Shown one piece after another: positions 5,933 to 6,034 of a DNA stretch of 6,034 nucleotides; position 1 is the stretch's first letter, and the number at the start of each line of letters is the position of its first letter. The stretch comes from Chloroflexota bacterium (GTDB lineage: Bacteria; Chloroflexota; Limnocylindria; Limnocylindrales; CSP1-4): assembly GCA_013696275.1 (NCBI GenBank), contig JACCYW010000400.1, positions 1-6,034 of the forward strand, read 5' to 3'. Below the pieces are notes generated by a model. The model searched no databases. It had not been told where the DNA came from and saw only the letters and a list, made by a program, of their open reading frames with translations. Made by a program: the position numbers and the translations under genes.

Positions 5933-5946
5933 ACCTTCACCATTCG
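5933..5946 (-). repeat. 14-bp repeat copy A, at the end of mreD
   Basis: CGAATGGTGAAGGT on the minus strand spans the last codons (Glu-Trp) and TGA stop of mreD and supplies the GGTGA ribosome site for mrdA. An identical copy ends rodA at 2838-2851 in the same codon phase. Confidence 0.7.
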
Positions 5947-6034
5947 AGTCGCTCCTCTGGACCGAAGCGCCGCAGGAGCAGACGGAGTGCCAGGACTGCC
6001 ACAGCCGCCGCCGCGGCGTCGAAGAGGGCTATGA
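5937..6034 (-). CDS. mreD: Probable MreD C-terminus (partial, 5' end outside window)
   Basis: Only the last 31 or so codons are inside the window. The minus-strand frame reads IALFDAAAAAVAVLALRLLL followed by RRFGPEERLEW and stop. That is a hydrophobic helix with a basic then acidic cytoplasmic end, as expected at the end of the integral membrane elongasome protein MreD. Its stop lies 4 nt before the mrdA start, and mreD directly before mrdA is a common order. The identification rests mostly on this position, since too little sequence is present for a family motif. It could be another small membrane protein. Confidence 0.55.
   Translation of the reverse strand, partial: IALFDAAAAAVAVLALRLLLRRFGPEERLEW

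Overview
This is a GC-rich stretch of bacterial chromosome carrying housekeeping genes. It contains no tRNA, rRNA, CRISPR array or insertion sequence that I can see. The high GC content, frequent GTG/TTG start candidates, the mreD-mrdA-rodA gene order, and a J-domain protein and AI-2E permease of the kind seen in GC-rich soil and freshwater bacteria suggest Chloroflexota (Limnocylindria- or Thermomicrobia-like). A deep actinobacterial lineage is the main alternative. This placement is inference from gene content and protein style and was not tested.

The window has three blocks. (1) Positions 1-956, minus strand: the ribosomal protein operon rplU (L21) - rpmA (L27, running off the left edge). 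It is driven by a good -35/-10 promoter and has a leader of about 80 nt that can fold. The L21 has a long, low-complexity C-terminal extension that roughly doubles the protein. (2) Positions 1025-2816, plus strand: a two-gene operon encoding an AI-2E family membrane permease and a small J-domain protein. Their reading frames overlap at TTGA. The first gene appears to be transcribed from a leaderless-type promoter. (3) Positions 2842-6034, minus strand: the end of a probable mreD, then mrdA (PBP2, the elongation transpeptidase) and rodA (SEDS glycosyltransferase). This is the core enzyme pair of the rod-elongation machinery (elongasome).

The mreD-mrdA-rodA genes are tightly spaced and almost certainly co-transcribed from a promoter beyond the right edge. 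RodA polymerises lipid II glycan and PBP2 cross-links it. The plus-strand permease/J-protein pair lies between two minus-strand blocks, ends convergently only 25 bp from rodA, and starts divergently from rplU. No clear rho-independent terminator is visible at the convergent junction.

Nothing here looks like a wholly new system. The points most worth a second look are the L21 tail, the J-domain fused to an ExoX-C/DUF3820-like module, an in-phase 14-bp repeat at the stop codons of mreD and rodA, the structured rplU leader with the adjoining leaderless-type divergent promoter, and substitutions at normally conserved positions of RodA.
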